Source: an uncultured Corynebacterium sp. (GTDB lineage Bacteria; Actinomycetota; Actinomycetes; Mycobacteriales; Mycobacteriaceae). Taken from it: a stretch of 64,000 nucleotides of DNA. Below, piece by piece: positions 1 to 9,275 of this stretch. The DNA is taken from the NCBI RefSeq assembly GCF_946221935.1, contig NZ_CAMIGN010000003.1, positions 91,746 to 155,745 on the forward strand, given 5' to 3'. The notes under the pieces were generated by a model that worked only from the letters and a program-made list of their open reading frames with translations, had not been told where the DNA came from and did not search any database. Each line of letters starts with the position of its first letter. The stretch's first letter is position 1. The translations under genes and the position numbers were made by a program.

Positions 1-361
1 TGCGCACGTCGGGGTGGCCGAAGAGTTCGAAGACCCATAGCGCATAGATAGCCCACAGGTTGGCGTGGTCGCCGTAGAAGACCACGGTGTCGTCCCGGCT
101 GATGCCCAGACGGTCCATGAGCTTTTCGAATTCCCGGGATCCAATAAGGTCACGCCACACCGGGTCGGAAAGATCTTCGTACCACTTCAAGCGCACTGCG
201 GTGGGAATGTGACCAATATCGTAGAGCAGTGAATCCGCGTCTACTTCTACGACCTTCAGGCCGGGGGTGCCTAGCTTTGCTCCTAGCCACGCGTTCGTGA
301 CCAGCTTGTTTGGGTGGGCATATTGCTTCAGCTGAGGGCTGGGGTCGAACTCGATTCCCAT
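1..361 (-). CDS. sseA: Thiosulfate sulfurtransferase (rhodanese), N-terminal part, cut by the window edge
   Basis: The minus-strand frame opens with ATG at 361 ([20 protein letters not shown]) and runs off the left edge, so about 120 N-terminal residues are visible. It contains the first, non-catalytic rhodanese domain: [19 protein letters not shown], then a [14 protein letters not shown] segment and [15 protein letters not shown]. These enzymes move sulfane sulfur from thiosulfate or 3-mercaptopyruvate to an acceptor. The catalytic cysteine would lie in the missing C-terminal domain. In mycobacteria sseA sits next to maf and accE5; here the prp genes separate them. Family assignment is solid; the exact donor is not known. 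Confidence 0.85.
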   Translation of the reverse strand, partial: MGIEFDPSPQLKQYAHPNKLVTNAWLGAKLGTPGLKVVEVDADSLLYDIGHIPTAVRLKWYEDLSDPVWRDLIGSREFEKLMDRLGISRDDTVVFYGDHANLWAIYALWVFELFGHPDVR

Positions 362-511
362 GAATTACCTGCCTTTCGATCGAATGAAAGTCTAGCGCTT
401 TAGATCACACTTATCTTCCACTGCCGTGTGGGCCAAGTGATCGTAGAATTATGTTGTTGGCTAAACATGGCCATACGCACTGCATTTTTACTTCTAGAGC
501 TAGGGGAAACC

Positions 512-1576
512 GTGCACAAGAACATTGTTGTCTTTGAGGTTCAGGGCGGAAACGACAAGGGTGAGGACGGCCACCGCCGCGACACCATGCCGATCGTTGA
601 GGCTATCCGCGAGAAGGGTTGGGGGGCCGAAGTTGTCTACTTCGACCCGGAGAAAGCCGACGAGATTTACGACGAGGTTGCTGCGACCTACGATGCCTAC
701 ATTTCCCGCGTTAACCCGGGCCACATTCCCGGCGGCGAAAAGGGCTACTTCGACATGCTGACCAAACTGACGGAGCAATCTGGCCTGGTTGGTATGTCCA
801 CCCCGGCTGAGATGATGGCATATGGCGCAAAGGATGCGCTGGTGAAGTTGAACGACACCGACCTGGTGCCGGACGATACCGCCGCTTACTACGATGTCGA
901 TTCCTTCCACAAGACCTTCCCCACCTCTTTGTCTTATGGCGAGCGCGTGCTGAAGCAGAACCGTGGCTCCACTGGCTCTGGTATCTGGCGCGTGCAGCTG
1001 GAGGATAAGCAGCTGGCCGAGTCCATCGAGCCGGGTACCGCCCTGCCTATGGACACCAAGCTGAAGTGCACCGAGGCTGTAGACAACCACACCGAGGTTC
1101 GCGAGCTCGGCGACTTCATGGATTTCTGTGACCAGTACATCGTTGGCGACAACGGCATGCTGGTGGACATGCGCTTCATGCCGCGCATCGTCGAGGGTGA
1201 GATCCGCATTCTGCTGGTTGGTCCGCACCCTGTGTTTGTGGTTCACAAGAAGCCGGCCGAGGGCGGCGACGCGTTCTCTGCAACTCTGTTCTCTGGCGCC
1301 AAGTACACCTACCAGAAGCCGGAGGAGTGGCAGGAGCTGGTGGACATGTTCGCCGAGGCTCGCCCGGTTATCGCTGAGAAACTGGGGGGCGACAACATCC
1401 CGCTGATCTGGACTGCCGACTTCATGCTCGCCGATGACGATGAGACGGGTGAGGACACCTACGTTCTGGGCGAGATCAACTGCTCCTGTGTGGGCTTCAC
1501 CTCTGAGCTGGACATGGGTATCCAGCAGCTGGTTGCCGAAGAGGCCATCAAGCGCGTCGAGGAAAAGCACGCCTAA
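512..1576 (+). CDS. Cj0069-family ATP-grasp-like protein
   Basis: A 354-aa protein if it starts at the GTG at 512, which follows a TAGGGGA ribosome site. The longer frame from 428 adds residues that do not look native. It begins VHKNIVVFEVQGGNDKGEDG and has ATP-grasp-like features: KQNRGSTGSGIWRV in the middle, the LVDMRFMPRIVEGEIRILLV strand, and a C-terminal LGEINCSCVGF segment where ATP-grasp enzymes bind metal. The family (Cj0069-like) has no settled reaction. It stands alone on the plus strand, divergent from sseA, followed by a weak hairpin and the prp promoter region. A ligase or amide-forming role is possible but unproven. Confidence 0.7.
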   Translation: MHKNIVVFEVQGGNDKGEDGHRRDTMPIVEAIREKGWGAEVVYFDPEKADEIYDEVAATYDAYISRVNPGHIPGGEKGYFDMLTKLTEQSGLVGMSTPAEMMAYGAKDALVKLNDTDLVPDDTAAYYDVDSFHKTFPTSLSYGERVLKQNRGSTGSGIWRVQLEDKQLAESIEPGTALPMDTKLKCTEAVDNHTEVRELGDFMDFCDQYIVGDNGMLVDMRFMPRIVEGEIRILLVGPHPVFVVHKKPAEGGDAFSATLFSGAKYTYQKPEEWQELVDMFAEARPVIAEKLGGDNIPLIWTADFMLADDDETGEDTYVLGEINCSCVGFTSELDMGIQQLVAEEAIKRVEEKHA

Positions 1577-1584
1577 ATACCAAC

Positions 1585-1658
1585 TGACGTTTTGGCGTCA
1601 AAAAATGTTTGTTTAGCAACATAGATCGTCGCGAGGCGTTAGGGTGAGGTGCATCACA
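1585..1658 (+). promoter_or_regulatory. Control region upstream of prpD: hairpin, dyad and GlxR-like site
   Basis: Three elements lie in the 116-bp gap before prpD. A short hairpin TGACG/CGTCA (1585-1600) may end the preceding transcript. A dyad ATGTT-N8-AACAT (1605-1622) follows. At 1643-1658 is GGTGA-N6-TCACA, one mismatch from the TGTGA-N6-TCACA consensus of CRP/GlxR regulators. Propionate genes in corynebacteria are known to be carbon-regulated, so a GlxR input is plausible, but this is a pattern match only. Confidence 0.4.
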
Positions 1659-1692
1659 GCACCTCCATCCCTGAAAGGACCTAACCCCCGCG

Positions 1693-3189
1693 ATGATTAA
1701 CCACGACGTTCGCGTCCACCCCTCGGCGGACGACTTTCCGCAGGAAGAACACCTCGCCTGGAAGGTTGCGCAGGTCGCCGCCGACCCGGTCGAGGTGCCG
1801 CAAGACACCGCGGACATGGTGGTCAACCGCATCATCGATAATGCGGCCGTCGCTGCCGCATCCATTCTGCGTCGTCCCGTCTCGTCGGCGCGCAGTCAGG
1901 CGCTGTGCCACTCCGGTCCCAGCGCCGTTTTTGGTACTGACGCCACAGTTTCCCCCGAATGGGCTGCCTGGGCTAACGGCGTGGCGGTGCGTGAGCTAGA
2001 TTTTCACGATACTTTCCTAGCCGCCGAGTATTCCCACCCTGGCGATAACATTCCGCCGATCCTGGCTGTTGCACAAGCCCGTGGCCTGGGAGGGCGCGAT
2101 CTGATCCGCGGCATCGCAACGGGCTATGAGATCCAGGTGGATCTGGTCAAGGGAATTTCCCTCCATAAGCACAAGATCGATCACGTGGCTCACCTGGGGC
2201 CGTCTGCGGCTGCAGGTATCGGCACCTCGTTGCGGCTGGACCCACAAGTGATTTACCAAGCCGTCGGGCAGGCGCTGCACACCACCACGGCTACTCGTCA
2301 GTCACGCAAGGGACTAATCAGTTCGTGGAAGGCTCACGCGCCGGCCTTCGCCGGGAAGATGGCCGTGGAGGCTGTCGACCGCGCCATGCGCGGCGAGGGT
2401 GCGCCAGCGCCGATTTGGGAAGGCGAAGACGGTGTGATCGCTTGGCTGCTGGACGGCCCGGATGCGCACTACGTTGTGCCCCTGCCGGAACCGGGAGAGC
2501 CGAAGCGGGCGATCCTTGATACCTACACCAAGGAGCACTCCGCGGAGTACCAGTCCCAGGCGCCGATCGACCTGGCCCGCCGGATGCGCGACAGGATCGG
2601 CGACCTCAGCCAGGTGGAGAGCATTGTCCTGCACACCAGCCATCACACCCACTACGTGATCGGTACCGGCTCGGGCGACCCGCAGAAGTTCGACCCCACT
2701 GCGTCGCGCGAGACGTTGGATCACTCCGTGATGTACATCTTCGCCGTCGCCTTGGAGGACGGCGAGTGGCATCACGAACGCTCCTATGCGCCAGAACGTG
2801 CTCAGCGCCCGGAGACCGTCGAGCTATGGCGCAAGATTTCCACAGTGGAAGATCCGGAGTGGACCCGCCGCTATCACTCCACCGACCCGGCGGAGAAGGC
2901 CTTCGGCTGCAAAGCAGTGGTCACTCTGCGCGATGGCACCGAGATCGTTGACGAGCTGGCCGTGGCGGATGCGCATCCGCTGGGAGCCCGCCCCTTCGGT
3001 CGCACCGACTACATAGCCAAGTTCCGCACCTTGGCTGAGGGAGTGGTGGACGAGGTGGAGCAGGATCGCTTCCTGGCCGTCGCTGAAGCCACTGCCGACC
3101 TGGCACCCGGCGAGCTCGGCCAGCTGAACCTAGTGGTCAGCGACGACGTGCTCGCACGCGCCCCGCAGATCCCCGGCGGCATTTTCTAA
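1693..3189 (+). CDS. prpD: 2-methylcitrate dehydratase (MmgE/PrpD family)
   Basis: A 498-aa protein of the MmgE/PrpD family, full length. PrpD dehydrates 2-methylcitrate to 2-methyl-cis-aconitate in the methylcitrate cycle, which burns propionyl-CoA from odd-chain fatty acids or branched amino acids. Family signatures include [16 protein letters not shown], the [15 protein letters not shown] segment and [15 protein letters not shown]. It lies 19 bp upstream of prpC and shares its operon. The usual partner prpB (methylisocitrate lyase), which sits between D and C in C. glutamicum, is absent here. The start at 1693 is preceded by GAAAGGA at a rather long distance. Confidence 0.93.
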   Translation: MINHDVRVHPSADDFPQEEHLAWKVAQVAADPVEVPQDTADMVVNRIIDNAAVAAASILRRPVSSARSQALCHSGPSAVFGTDATVSPEWAAWANGVAVRELDFHDTFLAAEYSHPGDNIPPILAVAQARGLGGRDLIRGIATGYEIQVDLVKGISLHKHKIDHVAHLGPSAAAGIGTSLRLDPQVIYQAVGQALHTTTATRQSRKGLISSWKAHAPAFAGKMAVEAVDRAMRGEGAPAPIWEGEDGVIAWLLDGPDAHYVVPLPEPGEPKRAILDTYTKEHSAEYQSQAPIDLARRMRDRIGDLSQVESIVLHTSHHTHYVIGTGSGDPQKFDPTASRETLDHSVMYIFAVALEDGEWHHERSYAPERAQRPETVELWRKISTVEDPEWTRRYHSTDPAEKAFGCKAVVTLRDGTEIVDELAVADAHPLGARPFGRTDYIAKFRTLAEGVVDEVEQDRFLAVAEATADLAPGELGQLNLVVSDDVLARAPQIPGGIF

Positions 3190-3208
3190 CTCGAAAGGAC
3201 ACCTCACC

Positions 3209-4441
3209 ATGACTAAGCCCATCAAGGTTTCTAACGCACCCTTCGACCGCGGACGCACCAACTTCACCACGCCCCGCGCCCAATCTAACAAGACGTCCAA
3301 CGCCACAGGCACTGAAAAGAACATCAACAAGGGCCTTAACGGTGTGGTCGTGGATACCTCCGGTATCTCAAAGGTAAACCCGGAGACCAACTCACTGACC
3401 TACCGTGGCTATCCCGTGGAAGAATTGGCCGAGCACTGCACCTTTGAGGACGTTGCCTATCTTTTGTGGAACGGTGAACTTCCGGACTTCCGCGAGTTAG
3501 AACAATTCCGCCAGCGCGAGCGCGCCCTGCGTCCGATCGACCGCAGCATGCTGGACCTCATCAATTCCCTGCCCAAGACCGCGCACCCCATGGATGTGCT
3601 GCGCACAGCGGTGAGTGTGTTCGGCACCGAGGATCTCAACGCGGACGACCGCGACCCGGACACGGTACGCCGCACAGGGCTGACTCTGTTGGCGAAGCTG
3701 CCAACGATTGTCGCCTACGACCTGCGTCGCCGGAAGAACCTGGAGTACATTCCGCCATCCCGGGACCGCGATATTGCCGAGAACTTCCTCTACATGTGCT
3801 TCGGAGACGAAGAGGGGAGCCCGGCCAATAACCGCGATGACGTGGAAGCATTTGATCAGTCACTTACTCTGTACGCGGAGCATGGCTTTAATGCTTCCAC
3901 GTTCACCGGGCGCGTCATCAGCTCCACTATGAGCGATGTGTACTCCGCAGTCACTGGAGCCATCGGTGCACTCAAGGGGCCGCTGCATGGCGGTGCGAAC
4001 GAGGCTGTGATGCACAACTTCCTTGCTGTCGACGACCCAGCCACCGCTGAACAGTGGGTACTCGATCAGTGCGATGCGAAGAATAAGATCATGGGCTTCG
4101 GCCACCGCGTGTATAAGAAGGGCGATTCGCGCGTGCCGACCATGGAGGCCGCTATGCGTCGCACCGCCGCCAACCACGATGGCCAACGCTGGGTCGACAT
4201 GTACGACAACATGCAAAAGGCAATGGATCAGCGCACCGGTATTCAGCCCAACTTGGACTTCCCAGCTGGGCCGACTTACTACATGCTGGGCATCGATATT
4301 CCGTTCTTCACCCCGATCTTCGTGCTGGCCCGCGTCGTTGGCTGGACCGCCCACATCGTGGAGCAGAATGCGGATAATGCCCTCATCCGCCCTCTATCTA
4401 GCTATGTCGGCCCAGAGCAGCGCTCCGTCAAGGCCGACTAG
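3209..4441 (+). CDS. prpC: 2-methylcitrate synthase (citrate synthase family)
   Basis: A 410-aa citrate-synthase-fold protein. Catalytic blocks are visible: PLHGGANEAV with the first active-site histidine and GFGHRVYKKGDSRVP with the second. It condenses propionyl-CoA with oxaloacetate to 2-methylcitrate. A strong GAAAGGA site precedes the ATG at 3209. The first 45 residues or so are low in conserved sequence and may be an extension. Pairing with prpD argues for PrpC over a housekeeping citrate synthase. Its TAG stop shares the palindrome CTAG (4438-4441) with the stop of the convergent maf gene, so the two genes overlap tail to tail. Confidence 0.9.
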   Translation: MTKPIKVSNAPFDRGRTNFTTPRAQSNKTSNATGTEKNINKGLNGVVVDTSGISKVNPETNSLTYRGYPVEELAEHCTFEDVAYLLWNGELPDFRELEQFRQRERALRPIDRSMLDLINSLPKTAHPMDVLRTAVSVFGTEDLNADDRDPDTVRRTGLTLLAKLPTIVAYDLRRRKNLEYIPPSRDRDIAENFLYMCFGDEEGSPANNRDDVEAFDQSLTLYAEHGFNASTFTGRVISSTMSDVYSAVTGAIGALKGPLHGGANEAVMHNFLAVDDPATAEQWVLDQCDAKNKIMGFGHRVYKKGDSRVPTMEAAMRRTAANHDGQRWVDMYDNMQKAMDQRTGIQPNLDFPAGPTYYMLGIDIPFFTPIFVLARVVGWTAHIVEQNADNALIRPLSSYVGPEQRSVKAD

Positions 4442-5022
4442 TCCCACAGGTCGGAGAAGTCATAGCCGAAGCTTGCCAACCCGCGGCGTAGCGCGGGTAG
4501 TGAAAGCCCAATCACGGCGGACGGGTGGCCGTCGATACTCTCGATAAACCACCCGCCGAGCGCTTCCAGAGTGAAAGCGCCCGCGCACTCCAATGGCTCT
4601 CCCGTGGCAGCATAAGCCTCGATGGCACGATCGGATACGTCGGCGAATTGGATCGTAGTGGCAACTACTTCCTCGTAAAGCTGACCCGTAGCGGCGTCAA
4701 TTAGCGCATGCCCTGTAATAAGCTCCGCGCGCTTCCCGCGCTGCTGGCGCCACCGCCGCACCGTCTCTTCGTGCGTGTGCGGTTTGCCCTGGAGCTCCCC
4801 GTCGATGAGCAGCATGCTATCGCCGCCCAAGACCAGCTCTCCCTCGACCGCTTGCGCCTTGGCGGTGGCCAGATGCTGTACGTACTCAGCAGGGGAGGGG
4901 TTCACCAGTTTTGCTACCGCAGCCTCCTCGTCCACGCCCGGTGCGACCTTGCGCGGGTAGACCCCGGCGGCGTTCAGTACCTTCTCGCGGGCGGGCGAGG
5001 TGCTGGCCAGAGTGAGTTTCAT
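4438..5022 (-). CDS. maf: Maf-like nucleoside triphosphate pyrophosphatase
   Basis: The protein is 194 aa from the ATG at 5022 (MKLTLASTSPAREKVLNAAG). A longer upstream frame only adds out-of-family sequence. Maf proteins hydrolyse non-canonical or methylated nucleoside triphosphates to monophosphates, a house-cleaning role. The conserved N-terminal ASxSPxR motif, the LGGDSMLLIDG segment holding the catalytic aspartate, and GKPHTHEETVRRW are all present. It lies 16 bp after accE on the same strand and is probably cotranscribed with accD-accE, as in mycobacteria. Confidence 0.92.
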   Translation of the reverse strand: MKLTLASTSPAREKVLNAAGVYPRKVAPGVDEEAAVAKLVNPSPAEYVQHLATAKAQAVEGELVLGGDSMLLIDGELQGKPHTHEETVRRWRQQRGKRAELITGHALIDAATGQLYEEVVATTIQFADVSDRAIEAYAATGEPLECAGAFTLEALGGWFIESIDGHPSAVIGLSLPALRRGLASFGYDFSDLWD

Positions 5023-5038
5023 ATTTCTCGCCCTGCCA

Positions 5039-5233
5039 CTAGCCTCGCGGCATCCGCGGATTGCGGAAAGCCCCCGGGTTACCGTGTGGCATCTCGCGCC
5101 CATAGTGCCCGCGGGTGTCGGGCTTAGCGTCGCGCAGTGCTGCGGCTTCGGCCGCTAGGTCGTCCACGATAAGTTGCAGCGCCCGGGTCTCTACCTCGTT
5201 CGGATTGCCCTTGATCACCTGAAAGTCTGTCAC
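5039..5233 (-). CDS. accE: Acyl-CoA carboxylase epsilon subunit
   Basis: A small protein of 64 aa from the GTG at 5233 (VTDFQVIKGNPNEVETRAL), 10 bp after the carboxyltransferase gene. The start of the longer frame at 5281 lies inside the upstream gene and is unlikely. AccE/AccE5-type subunits join biotinylated alpha and carboxyltransferase beta subunits of actinobacterial acyl-CoA carboxylases. The FQVIKGNPxxxExxAL N-terminus followed by an alanine-rich helix and a charged tail (HYGREMPHGNPGAFRNPRMP) is typical of the family. Confidence 0.85.
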   Translation of the reverse strand: MTDFQVIKGNPNEVETRALQLIVDDLAAEAAALRDAKPDTRGHYGREMPHGNPGAFRNPRMPRG

Positions 5234-5243
5234 GCGCTTACTC

Positions 5244-6602
5244 CTAGAACGGCAGGTTGTCGTGCTTGCGCGGATAGCCATCCTCGGCCTTGCGCTCCAC
5301 CAGGCGCAGCCCGTCGATAATGCGGACGCGGGTCTCCGACGGGGGAATCACGGCGTCGACCAAGCCCCGTTCGGCGGCGGAGTAGGGCTCCGCTTGGTAG
5401 CTATCGTCCTGTGCAATTTGTGCCGTGGGCCATGCGTAGACCAGGTCGGTACCCAGGCGCTTGGCCCCTAGCGAGAGGTACGCATCCCCGAAAGCCTTGC
5501 GGGTAATCACCGCGATCTTGCCGACGGATGCCGTTGCGGTCACTCCGATAAGTTTCGCGGTGCGGCGGAAGAGCGCGTCGGGTGCGTAGCCAACGGAGTC
5601 TACGAAGGTCACCAGGGGTACGTTGAATGCGTCGCAGAAGCGGATGAAACGCGCGGCCTTCTCGGCTGCCGTGGCATCGATCGCTCCTGCTTGTTGCTCA
5701 GGTTGGTTCGCAATGACGCCCACATTCCGGCCGCCGACCCGCGCCAGTGCCGTAATCAGGTTCGGTGCGTGGAACTTCTGCAGCTCTACTACGGTGTTAG
5801 CATCTACTACCCGGTTTAGAACCGCGTGCATGTCATAGGCCTGCGAGTCGGAGTCCGGGATGAGGTTGTCCAGCTCGCCGGCCTCTGCCTCGCCGTCTTC
5901 GCCGCGCAGGGGGAGTGCACGGTTATTGCTGGGCAGGTACCCCAGGATGTCCGCGACGAGTCCCAGTGCGGAGGCATCGTCCTCGGCGTAGAGGTGGGCG
6001 GTGCCGTCTGCGGCGTCAGCAACGAGACCGCCTGCGTTCTTGACGGCAACGACGATGTCGGACAGAACTACCGAGTGCACCAGCGCGCCACTGGTGGGGC
6101 CGGCGACGAGAGCGATCTGCGGAACCACGCCGGAGAGCTTGGCCTGCAGGCTGTGGATGCGGGAGAAGTACTCCAGCGCGGTAATGCCCTCGTGCGGGCG
6201 GGCGCCGGTGCCCTCGTAGATGCCGATCAGCGGGGTGCCGGACTTCACTGCCAGTTCCATGACTTTCAGGATCTTCTCGCCGGCGGTCTCACCAATCTGG
6301 CCGTCGAAGAGGGTTGCATCCTGTGAAAATACGCAGACGGGGCGGCCGTCGATGGTGCCGTAGCCGGCGACGATTCCATCGGTAACGGGGCGGAACTTAT
6401 CGGCCTTAAATGCGGTCGCGCGGTGGCGGGCGAGTGCGTCGGTCTCCACGAAGCTACCGGCGTCCAATAGTGCGTCCACGCGGCGACGAGCGCGCGGGAT
6501 CTCGTCTCCCTGCGGCTTGTGGGTCTCCGCCAGGCGATCGCGGAGGTCGGCGATCTTCCCGGCGGTGGTCGATGTGTCGGTGGTAGAGCTCATGGTGGCC
6601 AT
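5244..6602 (-). CDS. Acyl-CoA carboxylase beta (carboxyltransferase) subunit, shortened and divergent
   Basis: 452 aa from ATG 6602; ATG 6593 is equally possible. It belongs to the AccD/DtsR carboxyltransferase family: VTDGIVAGYGTIDGRPVCVFSQD, a GTGAR-containing segment near 131-135, ITRKAFGDAYLSLGAKRLGTD and AWPTAQIA near 390-397. It would carboxylate an acyl-CoA using carboxybiotin from the alpha subunit. Usual family members are about 510-550 aa. Here only about seven residues link AWPTAQIA to PYSAAERG, so the block that usually carries the second glycine-rich oxyanion loop (GASGAV) and the following helix is missing. Location beside accE and birA matches accD5 or dtsR loci. Which acyl-CoA it serves, and whether it is fully active, is unclear. 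Confidence 0.8.
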   Translation of the reverse strand: MATMSSTTDTSTTAGKIADLRDRLAETHKPQGDEIPRARRRVDALLDAGSFVETDALARHRATAFKADKFRPVTDGIVAGYGTIDGRPVCVFSQDATLFDGQIGETAGEKILKVMELAVKSGTPLIGIYEGTGARPHEGITALEYFSRIHSLQAKLSGVVPQIALVAGPTSGALVHSVVLSDIVVAVKNAGGLVADAADGTAHLYAEDDASALGLVADILGYLPSNNRALPLRGEDGEAEAGELDNLIPDSDSQAYDMHAVLNRVVDANTVVELQKFHAPNLITALARVGGRNVGVIANQPEQQAGAIDATAAEKAARFIRFCDAFNVPLVTFVDSVGYAPDALFRRTAKLIGVTATASVGKIAVITRKAFGDAYLSLGAKRLGTDLVYAWPTAQIAQDDSYQAEPYSAAERGLVDAVIPPSETRVRIIDGLRLVERKAEDGYPRKHDNLPF

Positions 6603-6688
6603 AATACGGTGTAAAAACTCCCATGCCGTTATTGGTGGGGCTAGAGTGTCTTGGGAAAGGCATGTGAAAAGAAAGGACGGCACGGTTC

Positions 6689-7531
6689 ATGCGCATTCCG
6701 CTGGATCCCCGCCATCTGGCCGAGCGCCTGGCACCACTGGGCTATCGGCATGTCGAAATAGTGGAATCCACCGGCTCCACCAGCACTGACCTAGCCGACC
6801 GTGTGCGCAGTGGCGAGGATCTGCCCGACATGAGCCTGCTGATGGCCGAGGAGCAGACCGCCGGGCGCGGCCGCAAAGGACGTTCCTTCGAAGCCCCAGC
6901 GCGCAGCCAGTTGATTTGCTCTGTCCTGTTGCGTCTGCGGGACGTGCCGACTGACCGAATTGGGCTTCTGCCGCTGCTCACCGGATTGTCGATCGCATCC
7001 GGAATCCGCTCTTCCGCTGATATTCCGCTGCAGCTGAAATGGCCCAACGACTGCGTCCTGGATAGTCGTAAGCTCGTTGGGATCCTGGTAGAGGCCGTAC
7101 ATCTGAATCCACACCCGGCCGTCATCCTGGGATTCGGCATTAACTACGACCTGCAGGTCGAAGAGTTGCCCGTCGCCCACGCCAGCTCCATCGATTTGGA
7201 GTGCGCCCGATTGGGCGTTCCCTGCCCGAAGCGCGAGGATGTTGCGGTGGCAGTGTTCGCGGAATTGGCCGCGAATCTGGAGAGGTGGCGTCGATTGGGA
7301 GGAGCAGCACAGACCGTGCTGCCGCGATACCGCCAGCTATCCGCAACCATCGGTACCTCCGTGCGCGCCTTTCTACCCGGCGACGAAGTGGTGGAAGGAC
7401 AGGCCACTGACATCGATAACGATGGTGAGCTGCTCATCCGCACCGATACCGGCACGCGGGTAATCCGCGCCGGGGAGATCGTGCACCTGCGCGCCGACGG
7501 TAGCGGTGATTACGGGGGCCGATACGCATGA
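6689..7531 (+). CDS. birA: Biotin-[acetyl-CoA-carboxylase] ligase
   Basis: A 280-aa biotin protein ligase that attaches biotin to the carboxylase alpha subunit through biotinyl-AMP. The biotin-binding loop GRGRKGR is at 59-65 and the catalytic KWPND at 117-121, followed by GILVEAV. A C-terminal SH3-like domain follows (VVEGQATDIDNDGELLIRT). There is no N-terminal DNA-binding domain, so it is a monofunctional ligase, not a repressor. It diverges from accD across an 86-bp promoter gap and overlaps the next gene by 4 bp (ATGA). Confidence 0.95.
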   Translation: MRIPLDPRHLAERLAPLGYRHVEIVESTGSTSTDLADRVRSGEDLPDMSLLMAEEQTAGRGRKGRSFEAPARSQLICSVLLRLRDVPTDRIGLLPLLTGLSIASGIRSSADIPLQLKWPNDCVLDSRKLVGILVEAVHLNPHPAVILGFGINYDLQVEELPVAHASSIDLECARLGVPCPKREDVAVAVFAELAANLERWRRLGGAAQTVLPRYRQLSATIGTSVRAFLPGDEVVEGQATDIDNDGELLIRTDTGTRVIRAGEIVHLRADGSGDYGGRYA

Positions 7532-8040
7532 GCAAGATCACTTTTGACCCTGACGAACAAATTCTCGCCGAGCTCAGTCCCGCCCGTCGTTCCATGTTCT
7601 TCCCGGTACTGCGCCTACTGGTGTGGACGGGCTTGTTCTGGATGGGAATCGGTGCACTGGATCAGTACATGGCGACCCATGCTTTGGACGCCCCCACGGT
7701 GGAGTCTTTTACCTGGCTCCGTCGGGGCTTGTTGCTCTTATGGCTGATAGTTTGCTGGAGGCGCTGCGTTCGGCACCTGGTTTTCCGCGCGCGCTCCCGA
7801 ATGCTGTTGACTGACAGGCGACTGATTACCGCCAGTGGACATGTGCGCAGCCGAATCGGCCAGATCCCGCTGGCCAATATCGTTGATTGCCGCGCATACC
7901 GAGGGGATGTTGCGGTGTACGTGGCCGGTGCGCGTGTGCCGCTGGTGCTCCATTCGGTGCCTTATACCCGTAAGTTTGAAAGGCTGCTGAAGAGCCAGAT
8001 TAAGAGTGTCGGGGCAGGGAACTATAGTTGGGGGTTGTGA
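7528..8040 (+). CDS. PH-domain membrane protein
   Basis: The 170-aa protein has two hydrophobic segments (about residues 27-50 and 64-80), followed by a bacterial pleckstrin-homology-like domain (MLLTDRRLITASGHVRSRIGQIPLANIVDCRAY cut here into the strand pattern typical of bPH2). It overlaps birA by ATGA and purK by GTGA, so it is translated with them. An orthologous gene lies between birA and purK in mycobacteria (the Rv3278c position). Its function is unknown; a membrane-anchored scaffold is a guess. Confidence 0.75.
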   Translation: MSKITFDPDEQILAELSPARRSMFFPVLRLLVWTGLFWMGIGALDQYMATHALDAPTVESFTWLRRGLLLLWLIVCWRRCVRHLVFRARSRMLLTDRRLITASGHVRSRIGQIPLANIVDCRAYRGDVAVYVAGARVPLVLHSVPYTRKFERLLKSQIKSVGAGNYSWGL

Positions 8041-9272
8041 GTGAAAGCAATGGGAAGAATACTGCCGACTGGGCACTAGCCCGGGAGACTGCACATGCGC
8101 CGGGTGCGCCGCTGGTGACGATCATCGGCGACGGTCAGCTGGCGCGAATGACACAGCAAGCAGCCATCGAGCTGGGCTTGAGTTGCCGGGTGCTGGCCGG
8201 CGCCTCGGACTCTTCGGCTGCGCAAGTCACCGCCGACGTGGTGCTGGGGGATTACGCGCTGGAGGAGCACGTCGGCGAGGTGTCGCAGGATTCCGACGCG
8301 GTGACCTTCGACCATGAGCACGTGCCTAATCGTTTCCTGGATGATCTCATTGCCCAGGGGGTGAACGTGCAGCCACAGCCAGCGGCGCTGATCCATGCTC
8401 AGGACAAGTTGGTGATGCGTAAGAAGCTGCGCGAGATGGGGGCACCGGTGCCAGCCTTCGCCGCTATCGAATCTGCCGATGACATCGCCGGTTTCTTTGA
8501 CGCCGTAGGAGGCCAGGTCTGTCTAAAGGCGCGCCGTGGTGGCTACGACGGCAAGGGCGTATGGTTCCCCTCCTCGGTGGAGGAAGCCCGCGAGCTGGTG
8601 GAGAAGCTGCTGGAGAAGGATATTCCGTTGATGGCGGAGAAGAAGGTCGCGCTGGTGCGCGAGCTGTCCGCCATGGTGGCGCGTACTCCCTCCGGCCAGG
8701 TGCAGGCGTGGCCAGCGGTGGAATCGCTACAGGAAGATGGCATCTGTGTGGAGGCCGTGGCTCCTGCTCCGAACTCCACCCCAGAGATTCTCGCTGCCGC
8801 AGAACAGCTGTCCCGCGAGATCGTTGCGGAGCTGGGAGTGACCGGTGTGCTGGCCGTGGAGCTATTCGAAACCATAGATGAAAATGGCCAGCCGGAGATC
8901 ATCGTTAACGAGCTGGCGATGCGTCCGCACAATACCGGCCACTGGACGCAGGATGGCTGTGTCACCAGCCAGTTCGAGCAGCACGTTCGCGCCGTACTGG
9001 ATCGCCCGCTGGGTTCCACGGAACCCACCGCGCCGGTAGTGGTCATGGCAAATGTGCTCGGAGCGCCCGAGGATCCGGCGATGCCGATGCACGAGCGTAT
9101 GGATGCGGTATGGCGTCGCTTCCCGAACGCAAAGATCCACATGTACGGCAAGGATTGGCGCCCGCGCCGTAAGATCGGCCACGTCAATATGCTGGGCGAG
9201 GATCCGGAACTCACCCGTGCGCAGGCGCGCCTGGCCGCGAAGTTCCTGGAAACCGCCGAATGGGAGGACTAA
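8037..9272 (+). CDS. purK: 5-(carboxyamino)imidazole ribonucleotide synthase
   Basis: 411 aa from GTG 8037, which overlaps the upstream TGA. PurK is an ATP-grasp enzyme that carboxylates aminoimidazole ribonucleotide at N5 using bicarbonate and ATP in de novo purine synthesis. Visible motifs: IIGDGQLARMTQQAAIELG at the N-terminal nucleotide-fold loop, TFDHEHVP, KARRGGYDGKGVW in the ATP-grasp loop, and VNELAMRPHNTGHWTQDG. purE follows after 3 bp and takes the product onward. Confidence 0.95.
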   Translation: MSESNGKNTADWALARETAHAPGAPLVTIIGDGQLARMTQQAAIELGLSCRVLAGASDSSAAQVTADVVLGDYALEEHVGEVSQDSDAVTFDHEHVPNRFLDDLIAQGVNVQPQPAALIHAQDKLVMRKKLREMGAPVPAFAAIESADDIAGFFDAVGGQVCLKARRGGYDGKGVWFPSSVEEARELVEKLLEKDIPLMAEKKVALVRELSAMVARTPSGQVQAWPAVESLQEDGICVEAVAPAPNSTPEILAAAEQLSREIVAELGVTGVLAVELFETIDENGQPEIIVNELAMRPHNTGHWTQDGCVTSQFEQHVRAVLDRPLGSTEPTAPVVVMANVLGAPEDPAMPMHERMDAVWRRFPNAKIHMYGKDWRPRRKIGHVNMLGEDPELTRAQARLAAKFLETAEWED

Positions 9273-9275
9273 CCG

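Noticed and set aside
500..1570. A 356-codon open frame opposite the Cj0069-type gene
   Set aside because: It has a leucine/valine/histidine-rich low-information sequence typical of antisense frames in GC-rich genes, with no family features.
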